Source of the DNA: Bacteroidales bacterium
GTDB taxonomy: Bacteria > Bacteroidota > Bacteroidia > Bacteroidales > VadinHA17
Reading direction: 5' to 3'
Assembly: GCA_027067975.1 (NCBI GenBank)
Contig: JAMOUS010000178.1
Coordinates: forward strand, 1-36,853
DNA length: 36,853 bases
Position 1 is the stretch's first letter. Every line of letters begins with the position of its first letter. The translations under genes and the position numbers were made by a program. Under the pieces are notes generated by a model. The model ran no database searches. It worked only from the letters and a program-made list of their open reading frames with translations, and was not told the DNA's origin. Positions 1 to 7,911 of this stretch are shown here, one piece after another.

Positions 1-1162
1 CCGGGCTTTTCTCCGTGGAGAGGTAATAAAAATACCGATGGGCAGGATCGAACCCCAAAACCTCCGTAGCATCATATTTTCCCGGCGTGAGGTCGCCGTG
101 CAGCTTGCCGGTAAGATCGTACAGATAGACATGGTCGTAGCCGCTGCGGCGACTGCGCCAAAGGAAGAGCGATCCGCCCACAAAATGCGGCGGATGCAGG
201 GGTTCCACATACCGTTCGTCCTCCTCCTCAAAGAGGGTCAGGATCTTTTTCCCTGTCTCGACGAAATACATGTTCAGCCACATGTGGTTCTGCTCGCGGT
301 TGACCACGGCGATCAAGACATAATGGCCGTCGGGTGTCCACGCCACATTGGTGAGGTATTGGTCGTAAGGACCGGGTGTCTCGATCAACCTTTTCCGCCC
401 GGTGTTGAGGTCATACACCCACAGGTGCACCTCCTCGCTCTCCATACCTGCCATGGGGTATTTGATGTTCTTCAGCTTCGCCACGCGAGCGCGGATATCC
501 ACCAGCGGATAGTCGGTCACACGGGTCTCGTCCTTGCGGTACCAGGCGAGGCGGCTGCCGTCGGGGGACCAAAAGGTGCCTTTTTCGATGCCAAACTCGT
601 TGCGGGACACCGACTGGCCGTTGACAAAACCCGCTATGCTGTCGTAGGTGATCTGTGTGATCTTGCCTTCCGGTTCGGCGATGAAGAGGTTCTGCCCACG
701 GGTGAAGGCCACCGCCGGCCGTTGCGGGGAGAAGTCGGCATGGGCGGCCGGCGCAGGGACCCGTATGTAGCGGTCAAGATGCAGGCCCTTCTCCCCTGCC
801 GTCATGATCACCCAGGTGGTATCATGACGGAACCAGAAACGCTGCGAGGTGATCCAGTGTATCCCGGGCAGGGACGGCAACGTATCGCTGAAAAGCTTTT
901 CCGTGGCGTTGCACAACCCTTGCCGGGTAAAAAGGAGCTTCTCCCTACCGGAGGTAGGATCCTTCTCCATGAGAGAGTCTCCTTGGGCATAGGAGAGCGT
1001 ATGTCCCCCCGGACGCCATTGCAACTGGGGGATATCCTCGATGCGATGGTCAAGGTAAGGCCCTGCGACGGCATCCCTGAGCGTCAGGACGGTCCGCTGA
1101 CCCTGCAAGGGCAGCGACAACAACAAAAAACCCCAAAAGATATTCCGGAACAGTGTTTTCAT
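1..1162 (-). CDS. Dipeptidyl-peptidase IV family serine peptidase (S9B), N-terminal part, cut by window edge
   Basis: Reading the minus strand from ATG at 1162 gives 387 uninterrupted codons to base 1, so the C-terminal part lies outside the window. The protein begins with a signal peptide (MKTLFRNIFWGFLLLSLPLQG). It then shows repeated propeller-blade sequences typical of the DPP IV N-terminal domain, including an FWSPDGSRLAWYRKDETRV-type segment and a later VAWTPDGHYVLIAV segment. Members cleave dipeptides or tripeptides after proline in the periplasm or at the cell surface. The Ser-Asp-His triad sits in the missing C-terminal hydrolase domain and cannot be checked. The gene is divergent from the Xaa-Pro aminopeptidase at 1309, another proline-specific peptidase, which suggests shared use in peptide catabolism. 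It could instead be a prolyl tripeptidyl peptidase of the same family. Confidence 0.85.
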   Translation of the reverse strand, partial: MKTLFRNIFWGFLLLSLPLQGQRTVLTLRDAVAGPYLDHRIEDIPQLQWRPGGHTLSYAQGDSLMEKDPTSGREKLLFTRQGLCNATEKLFSDTLPSLPGIHWITSQRFWFRHDTTWVIMTAGEKGLHLDRYIRVPAPAAHADFSPQRPAVAFTRGQNLFIAEPEGKITQITYDSIAGFVNGQSVSRNEFGIEKGTFWSPDGSRLAWYRKDETRVTDYPLVDIRARVAKLKNIKYPMAGMESEEVHLWVYDLNTGRKRLIETPGPYDQYLTNVAWTPDGHYVLIAVVNREQNHMWLNMYFVETGKKILTLFEEEDERYVEPLHPPHFVGGSLFLWRSRRSGYDHVYLYDLTGKLHGDLTPGKYDATEVLGFDPAHRYFYYLSTEKSP

Positions 1163-1206
1163 GATCAATGTTTTTTTTTCGTACCGGCCCTGCTATGGGC
1201 AACAGA

Positions 1207-1237
1207 CAAAGTTGCCAAATATGCCGAAGAAGAGCAA
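1207..1237 (-). promoter_or_regulatory. Possible Bacteroidota promoter for the DPP-IV-like gene
   Basis: On the minus strand there is CAACTTTG (1207-1214), one mismatch from TAnnTTTG. A TTG lies 20 bp upstream (1235-1237), close to the usual -33/-7 spacing. It lies about 45 bp before the ATG at 1162. Confidence 0.35.
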
Positions 1238-1268
1238 GCCTGACAGGGGAAAATCCGGCGGGTCCTGT

Positions 1269-1276
1269 TATCTTTG
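1269..1276 (+). promoter_or_regulatory. Bacteroidota -7 promoter element for Xaa-Pro aminopeptidase
   Basis: TATCTTTG is an exact TAnnTTTG match 33 bp before the chosen ATG at 1309. No clear TTTG is seen at the -33 position. It supports translation starting at 1309 or 1315 rather than at the upstream ATG at 1168. Confidence 0.45.
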
Positions 1277-1308
1277 TTCCCGGAGGAAGGGGGACAACCA
1301 AAACACGA

Positions 1309-3114
1309 ATGGCGATGAACGAAACACATAGGAAACGATTGGAAGCTTTGCGGGCGGCAATGGAGAGGGAAGGACTGGAGGCGTACGTGATCCCCTCTGC
1401 CGACCCGCACATGAGCGAATACCTCCCCGACCGTTGGCGTATCATGGCCTGGCTTACCGGATTCACCGGCTCTGCAGGCACGGTGGTGGTAACGCGCGAC
1501 TTCGCCGGGGTATGGACCGACTCACGCTATTTCCTTCAGGCGGAGGAACAGCTGCGCGACACAGGCTTCGAGCTGGTCAGACTGAAGATCCCCCATACAC
1601 CCGAATATATCGATTGGCTGGCCACCCGCCTGCCACACAACGCCAAGGTGGGCTATGACAGCACTCTTTTCTCCGTGGCGCTGGCACGGCGTCTGGAACA
1701 TCTTCTCGAAGAAAAGGGCATCCAGGTGTCACGGGGTCATGATCTCATCACCCCCTTATGGGACGACCGTCCCCCTTTTCCGGCAGCTCCCGCCTTTGAA
1801 CATCCCGCGACCTTTGCAGGGCGCAGCCTGAAAGAAAAACTCGACGCCCTGCGTGACGCCCTTTTCGAACGCGACTGTGATGCTTTGCTCCTGACCGCGC
1901 TCGACGAGGTGGCCTGGACCTTCAATATCCGTGGCAATGATATTCCCTATAATCCTGTGGTGTTGTCGTGGGGCCTGATCACCAAGGAGGAGGCACGTCT
2001 TTACATCCGGCCGGAGAAGATGCCGCGCGAGCTGTTCGTACGTCTCGAGGCGCAGGGGGTGATCTTGCGGGATTACGATGAGATCACGAACGATCTGGCC
2101 ATCCTGCCGGCAGGAAGCCGTCTGTGGTTCTCCCCCTCTTTTACCAATATGCAGTTGTACGACTCCCTGCCGCCGGCGGTGAATACGATCGAGGAGATCA
2201 CCCCGGCAGCACGCCTGAAGGCGGTGAAGCACAAGGAAGAGCTTGAGCATCTGCGGGAGGTGATGGTCCGTGACGGGGTGGCGATGGTACGGTTCCTGCG
2301 CTGGCTGGAAGAGGCGGTACCGCAGGGCAGTGTGGACGAGCTGTCGGCAGCCGGGAAGCTCGAATCGTTCCGGGCCGGGCAGTTGCATTTCCGCGGTCCC
2401 AGCTTCGCCACCATCTCCTCCTTTGGTCCGCACGGGGCGGTGATCCACTATACCCCTGACGAGAAGAGCAGCCTGCCTCTATCGGTGCCGGGGATCTATC
2501 TGGTCGACTCGGGCGGGCAATACCTCGACGGCACCACCGACATCACCCGCACGGTGGTCTTTGGCGAGCCCACCCGGCAGCAGCAGCAGGATTTCACGCT
2601 CGTGCTCAAGGGGATGATCGACCTGGCGCTGGCCCGTTTCCCGTCCGGGACGGTGGGTCATCAACTCGATCTCCTGGCGCGCCAGCCCCTATGGACAGAA
2701 GGCCTCGACTACGGCCACGGCACCGGCCACGGGGTGAGCTATTTCCTCAACGTCCATGAAGGACCCCAGTCGATCAACCCCGGCAAGGCGGGAGGCAAGG
2801 CCGTCCCCCTCGAGACCGGCATGGTACTCACCGACGAGCCGGGTCTCTATCGCGAGGGGGAATACGGCATCCGCACCGAGAATATGATGGTGGTCACCGG
2901 AGCCGGTGAAACCCCCTTTGGCACTTTTCTGCAATTCGAGACCCTCACTCTCTGTCCCATAGAAAAAAAGCTGATCCTCCCGGAACTCCTTGACGAGCGG
3001 GAACGGGCGTGGCTGGATGCTTACCACGAAGAGGTATACCGACGCCTCTCTCCCCTACTCGACGAAGAAGAACGTGCGTGGCTGCGGGAAAAGACCCTGC
3101 CGCTGGAAAGATAA
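1309..3114 (+). CDS. Xaa-Pro aminopeptidase (aminopeptidase P, M24B)
   Basis: Releases N-terminal residues that precede proline; a cytoplasmic dinuclear-metal peptidase. The protein is about 600 residues, the long three-domain form with two creatinase-like N-terminal domains (EAYVIPSADPHMSEY and FTGSAGTVVVT near the start) and a C-terminal pita-bread domain. Metal ligands are visible: Asp pairs in VDSGGQYLDGTTDITRT, His in GHGTGHGVSYFLNVHEGP, and Glu in DEPGLYREGEYGIRTEN and in QFETLTLCP. The reading frame is open back to 1168, but the family start (MAMNETHRKRLEALR) and the promoter element at 1269 place the start at 1309, or 1315 if the second Met is used. The stop is only 3 bp from the stop of the convergent phosphohexomutase gene. 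Confidence 0.93.
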   Translation: MAMNETHRKRLEALRAAMEREGLEAYVIPSADPHMSEYLPDRWRIMAWLTGFTGSAGTVVVTRDFAGVWTDSRYFLQAEEQLRDTGFELVRLKIPHTPEYIDWLATRLPHNAKVGYDSTLFSVALARRLEHLLEEKGIQVSRGHDLITPLWDDRPPFPAAPAFEHPATFAGRSLKEKLDALRDALFERDCDALLLTALDEVAWTFNIRGNDIPYNPVVLSWGLITKEEARLYIRPEKMPRELFVRLEAQGVILRDYDEITNDLAILPAGSRLWFSPSFTNMQLYDSLPPAVNTIEEITPAARLKAVKHKEELEHLREVMVRDGVAMVRFLRWLEEAVPQGSVDELSAAGKLESFRAGQLHFRGPSFATISSFGPHGAVIHYTPDEKSSLPLSVPGIYLVDSGGQYLDGTTDITRTVVFGEPTRQQQQDFTLVLKGMIDLALARFPSGTVGHQLDLLARQPLWTEGLDYGHGTGHGVSYFLNVHEGPQSINPGKAGGKAVPLETGMVLTDEPGLYREGEYGIRTENMMVVTGAGETPFGTFLQFETLTLCPIEKKLILPELLDERERAWLDAYHEEVYRRLSPLLDEEERAWLREKTLPLER

Positions 3115-3117
3115 CGG

Positions 3118-4644
3118 TCAGCCTTTCAGAAAATCTTGAACACTCCGGGCATCCAGCCGGTCGTACTGTCCGAGGAAGCCGGCGAGGGCACGGGCCATGA
3201 CCTTTACGCCGCCGGGGTGGTTGCTCTCCAGGTTCAGGGGCAGCACGGGATCGTGCAGCGAGAGGCGCAACAGGAACCAGCCGTCGCCGTGGCGGGCATC
3301 ACAGCTCACCCGCACCCCCTCGTAGTTGGGCTCGACAAGCGTCCAGCCCTCCTTGCGAGCTGCATAAGCTTTCAGCTCTTCCAGGACACGGTTCCCATAT
3401 CCGGCAAAATCCTCGGCGAGGATCCGGATGCGCAACTCTTTCTCCTCGGCGGGGTGTTGCAGCGTGGCAATCAGGTCTTCAAGATGGCGTCCCTCGCGCC
3501 GCAGCCGTGCCATGCGTGTAAGGAGGAAGGAGACGAGATAAGCGCCGTCGTCGAGCCAGTGGTTCTCTTTCATCGCCGCATGACCGGAAGTCTCGATGGC
3601 CAGATGGCACTCTTTCCCCTCCTGGTTGAGGCGGATGGCCTCGTTGATGACGTTGCGGTAACCTCGCCGGTAACGGTGGTGATGCCCACCGAGTTGCCGT
3701 TCGATGAAATCGGTCAATCCTTCGGAAGTGATCGAGTCGGTGACGATCCAGGTAGCGGGATATTTTTCCAGGACGACAGCAGCCACGAGGGCGATGAGGG
3801 CATTGCGGTTGATGGGGGAGCCGTCGCGGCCGATGAGGGCAGCCCGGTCGACATCGGTATCGAAGATGATGCCCAGATCGGCATGATGTTCCTTCACGGC
3901 AGCAGAAAGAGCCTCGAGGGCCTGCGGGTCTTCGGGGTTGGGTGCGTGATTGGGGAAATGGCCGTCAGGGTCGAGGAAAAGGCTGCCCGTAGTCTCTGCG
4001 CCGAGCGGTTCAAGCACCTGCGAGGCGAAGAACCCTCCCGAACCGTTGCCGGCATCGACAAGGATCCGGGTACCGCGCAAAGGATGATCCGGGTCCGTGG
4101 GATCGGCGGCGGCAGTACGGATGTATTGCACCAGCCAGGCGGCATACTCTTTCAGAAAATCCTTGTGGTGGAGTTGTCCCGGCCGCGAAGCAGGGGCCGT
4201 TGTTTCGCCGTTACCGGCCTCTTCGAGGATCTCACGGATGTCACTCTTTTCCAGACCCCCACTCCGGCTGAAAAATTTCATGCCGTTGCGGTTCCAGGGC
4301 AGGTGGCTGGCGGTGATCATGATGGCACCGTCCATCTCCTCGAGCAGGGTCGACATGAACATGGCGGGGGTAGAGGCCAGCCCGTAATCCCACACCTCCA
4401 CGCCGAGAGGCAGCAATGCCCGGCTCACGCCGTCGGCGAGGGCTTTTCCGCTGAGACGGGGATCGCGTCCCAGGGAGATGCGGAGCCCCTCCACGGGGCG
4501 GTCGTCACGGCGTGCCAGCCACGCTGCAAAAGCCCGGGCGATCCTTCCGGCCACCTCCGGGGTCAGGTTGACCGACTCGCCGGCAACCCCTTCCAGGGCC
4601 ACACCCCGGACATCCGAACCGTTTTGTAATTTAAGCAGATCCAT
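3118..4644 (-). CDS. Phosphomannomutase/phosphoglucomutase (alpha-D-phosphohexomutase)
   Basis: Interconverts hexose 1- and 6-phosphates through a phosphoserine; cytoplasmic. The 508 residues carry the four expected landmarks: the catalytic serine loop TASHLP (residues 111-116; the usual TASHNP has Leu in place of Asn), the metal loop DTDVDR (262-267), the sugar-specificity loop ETSGH (351-355), and a C-terminal phosphate-binding region. The sugar loop alone does not decide between glucose, mannose or glucosamine phosphate, so the substrate is left open. It is convergent with and nearly touching the aminopeptidase gene, and divergent from mscS across 133 bp. Confidence 0.9.
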   Translation of the reverse strand: MDLLKLQNGSDVRGVALEGVAGESVNLTPEVAGRIARAFAAWLARRDDRPVEGLRISLGRDPRLSGKALADGVSRALLPLGVEVWDYGLASTPAMFMSTLLEEMDGAIMITASHLPWNRNGMKFFSRSGGLEKSDIREILEEAGNGETTAPASRPGQLHHKDFLKEYAAWLVQYIRTAAADPTDPDHPLRGTRILVDAGNGSGGFFASQVLEPLGAETTGSLFLDPDGHFPNHAPNPEDPQALEALSAAVKEHHADLGIIFDTDVDRAALIGRDGSPINRNALIALVAAVVLEKYPATWIVTDSITSEGLTDFIERQLGGHHHRYRRGYRNVINEAIRLNQEGKECHLAIETSGHAAMKENHWLDDGAYLVSFLLTRMARLRREGRHLEDLIATLQHPAEEKELRIRILAEDFAGYGNRVLEELKAYAARKEGWTLVEPNYEGVRVSCDARHGDGWFLLRLSLHDPVLPLNLESNHPGGVKVMARALAGFLGQYDRLDARSVQDFLKG

Positions 4645-4685
4645 GACTACGACATATTTTCTAATTATTACCCGTTATTTCTCGG

Positions 4686-4717
4686 CTAAATTATGTTGAA
4701 AACTTGAAAATCCCAAC
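4686..4717 (-). promoter_or_regulatory. Possible promoter for the phosphohexomutase gene
   Basis: The minus strand reads GTTG, then 20 bp, then TAATTTAG (one mismatch from TAnnTTTG), about 40 bp upstream of the ATG at 4644. The 4645-4777 gap is clearly AT-rich. It must also hold the mscS promoter, for which CATTTTTG at 4723-4730 on the plus strand is the best -7 candidate. Confidence 0.3.
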
Positions 4718-4777
4718 ATTTTCATTTTTGTACATTTTTAGCTATTTTTAGAACGATAACTCAAACTTATTTTCACA

Positions 4778-5596
4778 ATGGAAAAGATTAATGTCTACCT
4801 CGAAAAAGCGAATGAACTGATCACCACTTATGGAATCAAGGTGATAGGTGCTATTGTAGTCCTCGTACTTGGTCTTTGGATCATCAAACTGATTGTAAGA
4901 TCGATCCGAAAAGCTTTGGACCGTGGAAAAATGGACGACTCCTTAAAACCTTTTATCTCTTCGTTGATTTCCTGGACACTGAAAATATTGTTGTTCATCA
5001 GTGTACTGGGAATGCTTGGCATTCAAATGACTTCCTTCATTGCCATCATCGGTGCTGCCGGCCTGGCGATCGGCATGGCCCTTTCGGGAACGCTGCAGAA
5101 CTTTGCCGGCGGGGTGATGATCCTGCTGTTCAAACCTTTCAAGGTGGGCGACTTCATCAGCGCCCAGGGGTATTCGGGAACAGTAAAGGCCATTCAGATT
5201 TTCAATACCATCCTGAACACACCCGATAAGAAAACCATCATCATCCCCAATGGCGGTCTGGCCACCGGTTCACTCACCAATTTTTCCACAGAACCTGAGC
5301 GTCGTGTCGATTGGACCTTTGGAATCGCTTATGGTGACGATTATGATAAGGCAAAAGAAGTGGTCACACGACTACTTAACGAAGACGACAGAATTCTAAA
5401 AGAACCGGAACCTTTCATCGCCCTCGCCGAACTGGCCGACAGCTCGGTCAACCTAACCGTCAGAGCATGGGTGAAAGGTGCCGACTATTGGAATGTATAC
5501 TTCGACATGAACGAAAAGGTATACAAGACCTTCCCGAAAGAAGGCCTCAACATTCCCTTTCCGCAGATGGACGTTCATGTCATACAGGAAAAGTGA
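4778..5596 (+). CDS. mscS: Small-conductance mechanosensitive channel MscS
   Basis: Inner-membrane channel that opens under membrane tension to release osmolytes during hypo-osmotic shock. The protein is 272 residues, normal for the minimal MscS form. There are three transmembrane segments: roughly residues 18-40, 62-84 and the pore-lining TM3 at about 87-120. TM3 has the Gly/Ala-rich packing pattern (GAAGLAIGMALSGTLQNFAGG) and runs into KPFKVGDFI. The soluble beta domain follows (SGTVKAIQIFNT, IIIPNG) and then the alpha/beta vestibule. The gene is more AT-rich than its neighbours, possibly from different expression or history. It is followed by a 361-bp repeat-filled gap. Confidence 0.93.
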   Translation: MEKINVYLEKANELITTYGIKVIGAIVVLVLGLWIIKLIVRSIRKALDRGKMDDSLKPFISSLISWTLKILLFISVLGMLGIQMTSFIAIIGAAGLAIGMALSGTLQNFAGGVMILLFKPFKVGDFISAQGYSGTVKAIQIFNTILNTPDKKTIIIPNGGLATGSLTNFSTEPERRVDWTFGIAYGDDYDKAKEVVTRLLNEDDRILKEPEPFIALAELADSSVNLTVRAWVKGADYWNVYFDMNEKVYKTFPKEGLNIPFPQMDVHVIQEK

Positions 5597-5681
5597 GTGG
5601 CGATCCGCCTTTGCCAAGACAAAAGACAATAAGGAAAAAGAAAGAGAAAAGGGTTCAGGCATTGTCATGAGGCAACTCGAT

Positions 5682-5715
5682 ACCCTGACGCTCTGCCTTC
5701 GGCTCCGGTCAGGGT
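5682..5715. repeat. CCCTGAC hairpin, copy 1
   Basis: Perfect 8-bp inverted repeat ACCCTGAC/GTCAGGGT around an inner, also self-complementary GCC-GAA-GGC core (reverse-strand reading). Same outer arms as 5816-5847 and 27642-27675. Confidence 0.8.
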
Positions 5716-5815
5716 CAATTCCCCCGGCGGATTCCGCTGCGGCTACGTCTCGCACGAGGCGGGTGTCACTGACTTTAGGCACTTGTAACTTATCACTTTA
5801 GTCACTCACTACAGT

Positions 5816-5847
5816 ACCCTGACGCTCCACTTCGTTCCGGTCAGGGT
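5816..5847. repeat. CCCTGAC hairpin, copy 2
   Basis: Outer arms ACCCTGAC/GTCAGGGT are identical to copy 1. The core is different (AC-GAA-GT on the reverse strand) but still self-complementary. Confidence 0.8.
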
Positions 5848-5957
5848 CAATTCCACCAACGGATTCCGCTGCGGCTTCGCCTTGCAGAATGCGGGTGTCA
5901 TTGACTCGAAGTACTCCAGGCCTTTGCAGTACTCCAGGCACTAAAAAACTTTCATTT

Positions 5958-6863
5958 ATGCCACGCATCTACACGTTTGGAGAAGCATTGCTGGACATCA
6001 TCTTTGAGGGGGGGCAGCCGGTCTCGGCCTGGCCGGGGGGAGCGATGCTCAACACCTCTGTCTCGCTGGGACGGCTGAAGCTACCGGTGTCGTTGATCAC
6101 GGAATACGGTCGCGACCAAGTGGGAGATCTCATCGACACCTTCTTGCGTGACAATGGGGTCGACACTTCGTGGGTGTGCCGTTTTGAAGGTCATCTCACG
6201 ACCCTGGCGCTGGCGTTCCTGAACGAGCGGCGCGAGGCCTCCTATTCTTTTTACAAGGACTATCCCGCAGAGCGGCTGTGTGGGCCGCTGCCGGCGCCGG
6301 CGGAGGGCGACCTGCTGCTGTTCGGATCGTTCTTTGCGCTGGACCCTGCCATACGGCCGGCCCTCCGACGTCTTCTGGATGAAGCCCGCAGGGGGGGAGC
6401 ACTCATCTATTACGACCCCAACTTCCGCAGTTCCCACCTCGATGACCTGCCCCTCCTTCGTGAAGAGATCCTCGCCAACCTCTCCGGCGCCACATTGGTG
6501 CGCGGTTCGGATGAGGACTTTCGCAACATCTTCGGCGCCCGCAATGTCGAGGAAGCTTATCAACACGTCTCCTCCCATTGCCTCTATCTCATTTACACCG
6601 CCAGCAGCGAGGCGGTCTACCTGCGCACCCCCCGCCTTTCGCTCACCCTGCCGGTCCCGCCGGTGAAGGTGGTCAGCACCGTCGGCGCCGGCGACACCTT
6701 CAATGCCGGCATCGCCGCAGAGCTCTTCCGCCGCAGGATCAACCCCGGCACGCTCGAAGCCCTCACCGAAAATGAGTGGCACGGGATCCTCTCCACCGCC
6801 ATCCGTCTCGCCGGACAGGTGTGCGGAACATACGAAAACTATATTGACAAAGATTTTTCTTAG
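5958..6863 (+). CDS. PfkB-family carbohydrate kinase (fructokinase-like)
   Basis: Cytoplasmic ribokinase-fold sugar kinase, 301 residues. Seen: an N-terminal substrate region (GGAMLNTSVSLGRL at about 27-40), the Asp-containing YYDPNFR segment (151-157), and the C-terminal ATP/anion-hole motif GAGDTFNAG (243-251) with catalytic Asp246. ATP-dependent phosphorylation is secure; fructose is the likeliest sugar by family resemblance, but the specificity is inferred. The frame stays open back to 5889, but that extension runs through repeat DNA. The Met at 5958 (MPRIYTFGEALLDIIF) is the family start. The next gene on the strand is a second small-molecule kinase 99 bp away. Confidence 0.88.
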   Translation: MPRIYTFGEALLDIIFEGGQPVSAWPGGAMLNTSVSLGRLKLPVSLITEYGRDQVGDLIDTFLRDNGVDTSWVCRFEGHLTTLALAFLNERREASYSFYKDYPAERLCGPLPAPAEGDLLLFGSFFALDPAIRPALRRLLDEARRGGALIYYDPNFRSSHLDDLPLLREEILANLSGATLVRGSDEDFRNIFGARNVEEAYQHVSSHCLYLIYTASSEAVYLRTPRLSLTLPVPPVKVVSTVGAGDTFNAGIAAELFRRRINPGTLEALTENEWHGILSTAIRLAGQVCGTYENYIDKDFS

Positions 6864-6919
6864 TCCAATATTATTTTATTACGTACATCATTGTCAGTCA
6901 TCTGCTTGCAGACCAACTT

Positions 6920-6955
6920 CTACGTAGTTTACCACGTAGACTCCTACGTAGTCCG
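6920..6955. repeat. Three 12-bp tandem units with CTACGTAG core
   Basis: Three in-phase 12-bp units start at 6920, 6932 and 6944 (CTACGTAGTTTA, CCACGTAGACTC, CTACGTAGTCCG). The first and third contain the perfect palindrome CTACGTAG. They end 7 bp before the start codon at 6963, so they could be an operator or part of the 5' UTR. Function unknown. Confidence 0.6.
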
Positions 6956-6962
6956 GTAGCCC

Positions 6963-7853
6963 ATGGAAGAGAAAGTCATTCGTAACATACTGGATAATTG
7001 GCATTTGGGAAAGGTTCTGTCGGTCCTGCGGATCCGGCAGGGTTTTGCCAACCACAATTTCAAGGTGGTGACAGGGCTGGGGCAGTATGTTCTGCGTTTG
7101 TGCCGGCAGCGGGAGGCGGAGGATCTGCTTCCGGAGGTTGAGTTGGCCCGTGTGTTGGTGCGTCACGGCATCCCCACCCCCCTTCCGCTACCGGATCGTC
7201 ATGGGAAGGCGATCGTGGTCACGCCGGCGGGACCGGCCGTGTTGTTCCCCTGGGTCGAAGGCGTTCATCCCCCTCCGGGGCCGGGGATGCTCCGCGAGGC
7301 GGGAAGGCTGCTGGGCCGTTTGCATTCCGTGCCTGGGCGGGAGGTTCCCCGCCGTCCCAACACGCTGCAGCCGGAGAGTTGTCGACAGCTTGTCGCCGGC
7401 ACCGGCAGCGGCCCCTGTCTGGACGAAGATCTCCGGCATGCATGGCTCACCATCTTCCGGGAGGTGTCGCCCCACCTCGACCCCAAGCTGCCTCACGGTC
7501 CGGTACACGGCGACCTGTTCCCGGACAACCTCCTGGTGCGGGAGGGTGAGATCGTTGCCCTCCTCGACCTGGAAGAGTTCGCCTGGGATGTCCTCCTTTT
7601 TGACGTGGGGATGACCCTCAATGGTTTCTGTTTTCGCGGGAACCGTTACGACCGCCGTGCGGCGGGACTGTTATTGGCCGCTTACGAAGAGGTACGTCCG
7701 TTCACCGCCGCCGAGCGCCGCTGCCTGGATGCCTGGGTCCGCTGGAGTGCCCTGGCCATGGCCTGCTGGCATATTCGCGACTGTCAACGGCATGGCCCCC
7801 AGCCCGGACAACCCCAACGCATCCGCGAGTTGATCCTCAGAAGCCTCTCCTGA
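6963..7853 (+). CDS. Aminoglycoside-phosphotransferase-fold kinase (homoserine kinase II/choline kinase-like)
   Basis: 296-residue protein of the APH/choline kinase fold. Seen: the glycine-poor nucleotide loop region near [11 protein letters not shown] (25-35), Lys/Arg-containing YVLRLCRQR (42-50), the catalytic loop [10 protein letters not shown] (182-191) with catalytic Asp184 and Asn189, and the metal-binding DLEEF (202-206) replacing the more usual DFD/DFE. Its overall shape, with an N-terminal RQG followed by a short hairpin, resembles the ThrB-type II group that includes homoserine kinases. The substrate is a small hydroxyl compound that I cannot identify. It probably shares a transcript with the PfkB kinase upstream, since no promoter element is visible in the gap. 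Confidence 0.75.
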   Translation: MEEKVIRNILDNWHLGKVLSVLRIRQGFANHNFKVVTGLGQYVLRLCRQREAEDLLPEVELARVLVRHGIPTPLPLPDRHGKAIVVTPAGPAVLFPWVEGVHPPPGPGMLREAGRLLGRLHSVPGREVPRRPNTLQPESCRQLVAGTGSGPCLDEDLRHAWLTIFREVSPHLDPKLPHGPVHGDLFPDNLLVREGEIVALLDLEEFAWDVLLFDVGMTLNGFCFRGNRYDRRAAGLLLAAYEEVRPFTAAERRCLDAWVRWSALAMACWHIRDCQRHGPQPGQPQRIRELILRSLS

Positions 7854-7880
7854 AGCGACACGATCTTGGAAAAGATTCCG

Positions 7881-7888
7881 TATCTTTG
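7881..7888 (+). promoter_or_regulatory. Bacteroidota -7 promoter element for pfkA
   Basis: Exact TAnnTTTG match (TATCTTTG) 23 bp before the ATG at 7912. The -33 element is not clear. Confidence 0.5.
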
Positions 7889-7911
7889 ATTCACCTAACC
7901 AACCTGTGATC

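Larger units (their letters stand above)
5597..5957. repeat. Intergenic mosaic repeat locus D (between mscS and sugar kinase)
   Basis: No gene is seen in this 361-bp gap. Read left to right it holds: a purine-rich segment with GGGTTCAGGCATTGTCA (5618-5667), the reverse complement of a module found at 27697 and 30853; a CCCTGAC hairpin (5682-5715); a structured element with CAGTGACACC ends (5714-5772); a degenerate stretch; a second CCCTGAC hairpin (5816-5847); a second CAGTGACACC element (5845-5904); and 9-bp-type AGTACTCCAGGC units (5911-5942). The second structured element is nearly identical, inverted, to 30697-30754. Frames crossing this gap have no protein signature. Confidence 0.85.

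Noticed and set aside
38-1243. 401-codon open frame on the plus strand
   Set aside because: It is the shadow of the DPP-IV-like gene on the opposite strand; its translation has no family features, while the minus frame has a signal peptide and propeller motifs.
3136-4629. 497-codon plus-strand frame
   Set aside because: Antisense shadow of the phosphohexomutase gene, which carries all four catalytic landmarks.
5889-5957. 23-codon N-terminal extension of the PfkB kinase
   Set aside because: The extension is translated repeat DNA; family similarity begins at the Met at 5958.
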